Positions 58,706 to 64,000 of a DNA stretch of 64,000 nt are shown here, piece after piece. Under the pieces are notes generated by a model. The model worked only from the letters and a program-made list of their open reading frames with translations, ran no database searches and was not told where the DNA came from. This stretch comes from Gamsiella multidivaricata. Its lineage: Eukaryota; Mortierellomycota; Mortierellomycetes; Mortierellales; Mortierellaceae. The stretch is taken from assembly GCF_025024155.1 (NCBI RefSeq), contig NW_026251755.1:186001-250000 (forward strand), written 5' to 3'. Position 1 is the first letter of the stretch; each line of letters begins with the position of its first letter. Position numbers and translations under genes: made by a program.

Positions 58706-59810
58706 GATGAGGCCCCTGTCTCCCACCTTTAAACTACCCCACCGACCTACGATGGTCCCAGAATCGACATCTATGCTCCACGGCTGCATGGACCCGTCAT
58801 TCTCTTTTTATCCTCTCTTATATGATCCCTTTGCTCAACTTGACGCATGGACATCAACAACCAAAGGAATCCTTCAACAGGAGCTCCGACTTTTCAAAGA
58901 AACAACCCCCATTTTGGCAATACCCTCAAAGTAACGGTCCGGCTAGGAATTCCTTTTCCGCGTGCCTCTGATCGTTCTTTCTTGCCTTTCGTTTTTTTGA
59001 TTCAACCATCTCGTTTTTGTTTCTATCATTATTATGACATCTACATCTTGATTTTTTTTTTATGTTTCCAGTTTTATACTCTTGACTTTGTCCTTTTATT
59101 CACATGCCAAGGTTTTCTTCAATATGAGGAAATCGTGAATTTTTTTTTATCGTTCATCGATTCAAAGGACAAGGCCGCTTCAACAGCCGCAAAACCGACC
59201 CTTCACATCGAACGCTTGGTTTTTCAATTGAGGAAAACGCCCACTTTTTGTTACTTTTCTACTTTGTATACAGCAGTTGACATTTGCTTTTTTCACTTCA
59301 CTGTACTGCCTTTCAGTTCAATTCAATCCAATCCAATTCCTTCTTTACCACAATAGTACTTGAGCAATGCCTGGTCTTTATTTTATTTTTTTCTTTTTTA
59401 TTTTGTAAATGTCTTGTCTCCCTGTTTAGTTTACACCACTTCAGATCTTCATTTTGCGACTAGCCGGATCTTGGCCCCGAGCTGTGCGCGCAAAAACTAA
59501 TATCTGAAGCAAGCTAAAATAAAGAAAGCGAAAATAAAAAAGAAAAAGAAAAAATGGCTCCTGATAGTCTAGTGATGGTGATTGAGTTCAAAATGAAAAG
59601 CACACATGGGAACAGCTTTGCTGCGGATTTTTTTTTTTTTTTGGATGATGACGACACACGTGACGTTGTTTTGATTTGAGACGACCTTTCTGTGGCCTTT
59701 TTCTTCAGCGTCTTGATGATGCCTTGGTCGTCTCCTCTCTCTCTTCCCCTCCATTAAAAAAAAACTCCTTTTTTTTTTATCCCCTCTTTTTTGATTCGCC
59801 ATTGCCCAGC
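58706..59810. other. intergenic, T-rich 3' region and PABP promoter
   Basis: This likely holds the 3' UTR of the zinc-finger gene (T-rich, with AATTCAATTCAATCC near 59318-59335) and the PABP promoter (many T runs, CGCGC at 59487). No coding signal. Confidence 0.45.
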
Positions 59811-62602
<2,792 letters not shown>

Positions 62603-63009
62603 GTCAATCGACAATCGACAAGAACCAAGGATGAGAAAGATGTAAAGAGGGGAAAGGAGGGGAAAAGAGGTGCCAGAAGGTCGTGCTGAGCAGTTTTGTT
62701 TCTTTTTTTTTCTTTCGTTCCTCTTTTTCTTTAAAGGAGAAATACGGATATACATATCTCAATTGAACCAACAAATAAACTTTTCGCCTGGGCAAGGTTT
62801 CTCGAAAGAGAGAACAAAACCATCGTCTCCGGCTGTGGTGATCAAGAAAGAAAAGGATACGGGAAAGTAAATGCGTTCAGAGTTGAGCTGTGCACGTGCA
62901 AGCATCCCCGCGGCCTAGCCCAATACCATGGGCACAGGTGTGATCACTCGAGCTCACCTCATTCTCAAACAGCCCGCTCGGCGCCCCAGCAATCAGTAAC
63001 ATAAAAAAA
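62603..63009. other. PABP 3' region and upstream of the last ORF
   Basis: AATAAA at 62773 is a likely PABP poly(A) signal. The rest is short and non-coding. The next ORF starts after an A-run at 63003-63010. Confidence 0.5.
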
Positions 63010-64000
63010 ATGTCGAGACTTTCAGGGCTTGCAAGGACTTTGGATAAAAAAGATGGCCAGACAGGACTCGAGTCTAGTTCTGCATCGACATCAGTACCGG
63101 CGCCGTCGTCATCAGAAGGACCCTCGTTGTCGGCTTTGTCGTCCGAGGTCCGACCTCGGCAACGTCTTTCAGGACTCGGCCGTGTCACAGCAGGAGATAG
63201 CACGGCAGCTCTTTCGAGTTTGACGAGCAGGAAGGAAAGCGGCGAGGGCAGTGGATCGTCTTCTTCACTTCAGAATCTTGCCAGAATATCGAGTAGCACA
63301 GGAGATGGAGCTAAAGCTGGGTTGACGCGGTCGGCAGGAGGGTTGACACGTTTGGCTGCTGGAGTATCATCACCGAGCATTACGAGTGGAGGTACTAATA
63401 GTATTAGTGCAGACGGGGGGACATCAAGTCGAACATCACTGACATTGTTGGCTCGATCTAGGAACACGCCTATTCCGGTATCTCGACCAACAGCCTCAGC
63501 AACAGGAAGGCCAGTACCACCGTCGTCAGATACGCCTTCGTCGAACGCAGGACCATCTCCATCGTTAACAGAGCTCGCATCAGCATCCCGGAGCCCTTCT
63601 TTAAGGCGATCGCTAACTAGTTTGGCTGGACCTGCACAACCGTCCAACTCGACCGCGCCATCGCCTTCGTCTTTACAGACCTCGATAGGACAGAATCAGC
63701 CAAGCGTTGGCCTGACAGCACGGGCGGGTGGAGAAGGAGGAGGTCTTTCGAGGCTGGTGGCCGGTGGGGGATCGTCGAGTTTGTCGAGCTTGGCGGCTGC
63801 GGCAACACAGAAGCGAACGGCACCGTCTTTGACAGGGTTATCAAACTCACAAGTTGCCAAGGACGATGCCACAGTAACACCGGCTTCGAATTCGACTTCA
63901 ACATATACTCAGCCATCCTCAGGAGCGACTTCTGAGGCAGATCGAGAAACAAGGCAACCAATAACGGAAACGACAACCACAGCAGCATCCAACAGCCATA
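63010..64000 (+). CDS. serine-rich ORF with SLxxLA motifs, runs off the window end
   Basis: From ATG at 63010 the plus frame is open to the last base (330 codons). The product is S/T/A/G-rich and disordered, with a recurring short motif S/G-L-x-x-L-A: LSGLART, SLQNLAR, GGLTRLA, LTLLARS, SLTSLAG, GLSRLVA and SLSSLAA. Similar repeated (G/S)L(A/S)xLA motifs occur in the disordered N-terminal half of Hbs1/Ski7-type translational GTPases, which would place a GTPase domain beyond the window. That is a guess from composition. An upstream exon is possible. The minus strand is open for parts of this stretch, but the plus frame is longer and uninterrupted. Confidence 0.5.
   Translation, partial: MSRLSGLARTLDKKDGQTGLESSSASTSVPAPSSSEGPSLSALSSEVRPRQRLSGLGRVTAGDSTAALSSLTSRKESGEGSGSSSSLQNLARISSSTGDGAKAGLTRSAGGLTRLAAGVSSPSITSGGTNSISADGGTSSRTSLTLLARSRNTPIPVSRPTASATGRPVPPSSDTPSSNAGPSPSLTELASASRSPSLRRSLTSLAGPAQPSNSTAPSPSSLQTSIGQNQPSVGLTARAGGEGGGLSRLVAGGGSSSLSSLAAAATQKRTAPSLTGLSNSQVAKDDATVTPASNSTSTYTQPSSGATSEADRETRQPITETTTTAASNSH

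Overview
The window looks like nuclear DNA of an early-diverging filamentous fungus, most likely a Mucoromycota member close to Mortierella. The reasons are spliced genes with mostly short GT-AG introns (about 50-130 nt), polyQ/polyS-rich proteins, an F-box/LRR-type protein, fungal-type permeases, a FIG4 phosphatase, a Pex4-type E2, a PABP gene, and LINE and PIF/Harbinger relics. Gene structures were built by hand from splice signals and reading-frame continuity. Family names rest on motif recognition, because no database search was possible.

Layout. 0-12 kb is a compact gene block: the 3' end of a PSP1-domain gene, a 71-aa single-TM protein in three small exons, a glutaredoxin-like protein divergent from a SulP anion transporter, a Pex4-like peroxisomal E2, and an M1 aminopeptidase on the minus strand. 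12-16 kb is poor in intact genes and holds a decayed leucine-rich-repeat gene, with a competing spliced reading on the opposite strand. 16-27 kb is again dense: a Kha1-like cation/H+ antiporter, a flavin-reductase-like protein, FIG4, a 671-aa protein of unknown function and a tRNA-Trp.

27-39 kb is the accessory, transposon-rich part. Three 5'-defective LINE copies lie head to tail, each joined to the poly(A) of its neighbour and each starting with the same 16-bp sequence. Then come a pair of 349-bp direct repeats 3.2 kb apart, purine-rich simple repeats, and a dead PIF/Harbinger-type element with an ORF1 relic and a frameshifted transposase.

41-47.6 kb carries an amino-acid permease, an F-box-like protein and a five-exon FAD monooxygenase. 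47.6-52.7 kb is gene-empty with two long A-tracts and a hexanucleotide repeat. 52.7-64 kb holds a polytopic membrane protein, a C2H2 zinc-finger factor, polyadenylate-binding protein with an A-rich leader, and the start of a serine-rich ORF that runs off the end.

Most genes are unlinked housekeeping or transport functions, and I see no biosynthetic cluster. The most unusual material is the tandem LINE array beside tRNA-Trp. Next come the STAS-less SulP transporter with a charged insert, the A-rich PABP leader, and the decayed 13-15 kb locus.
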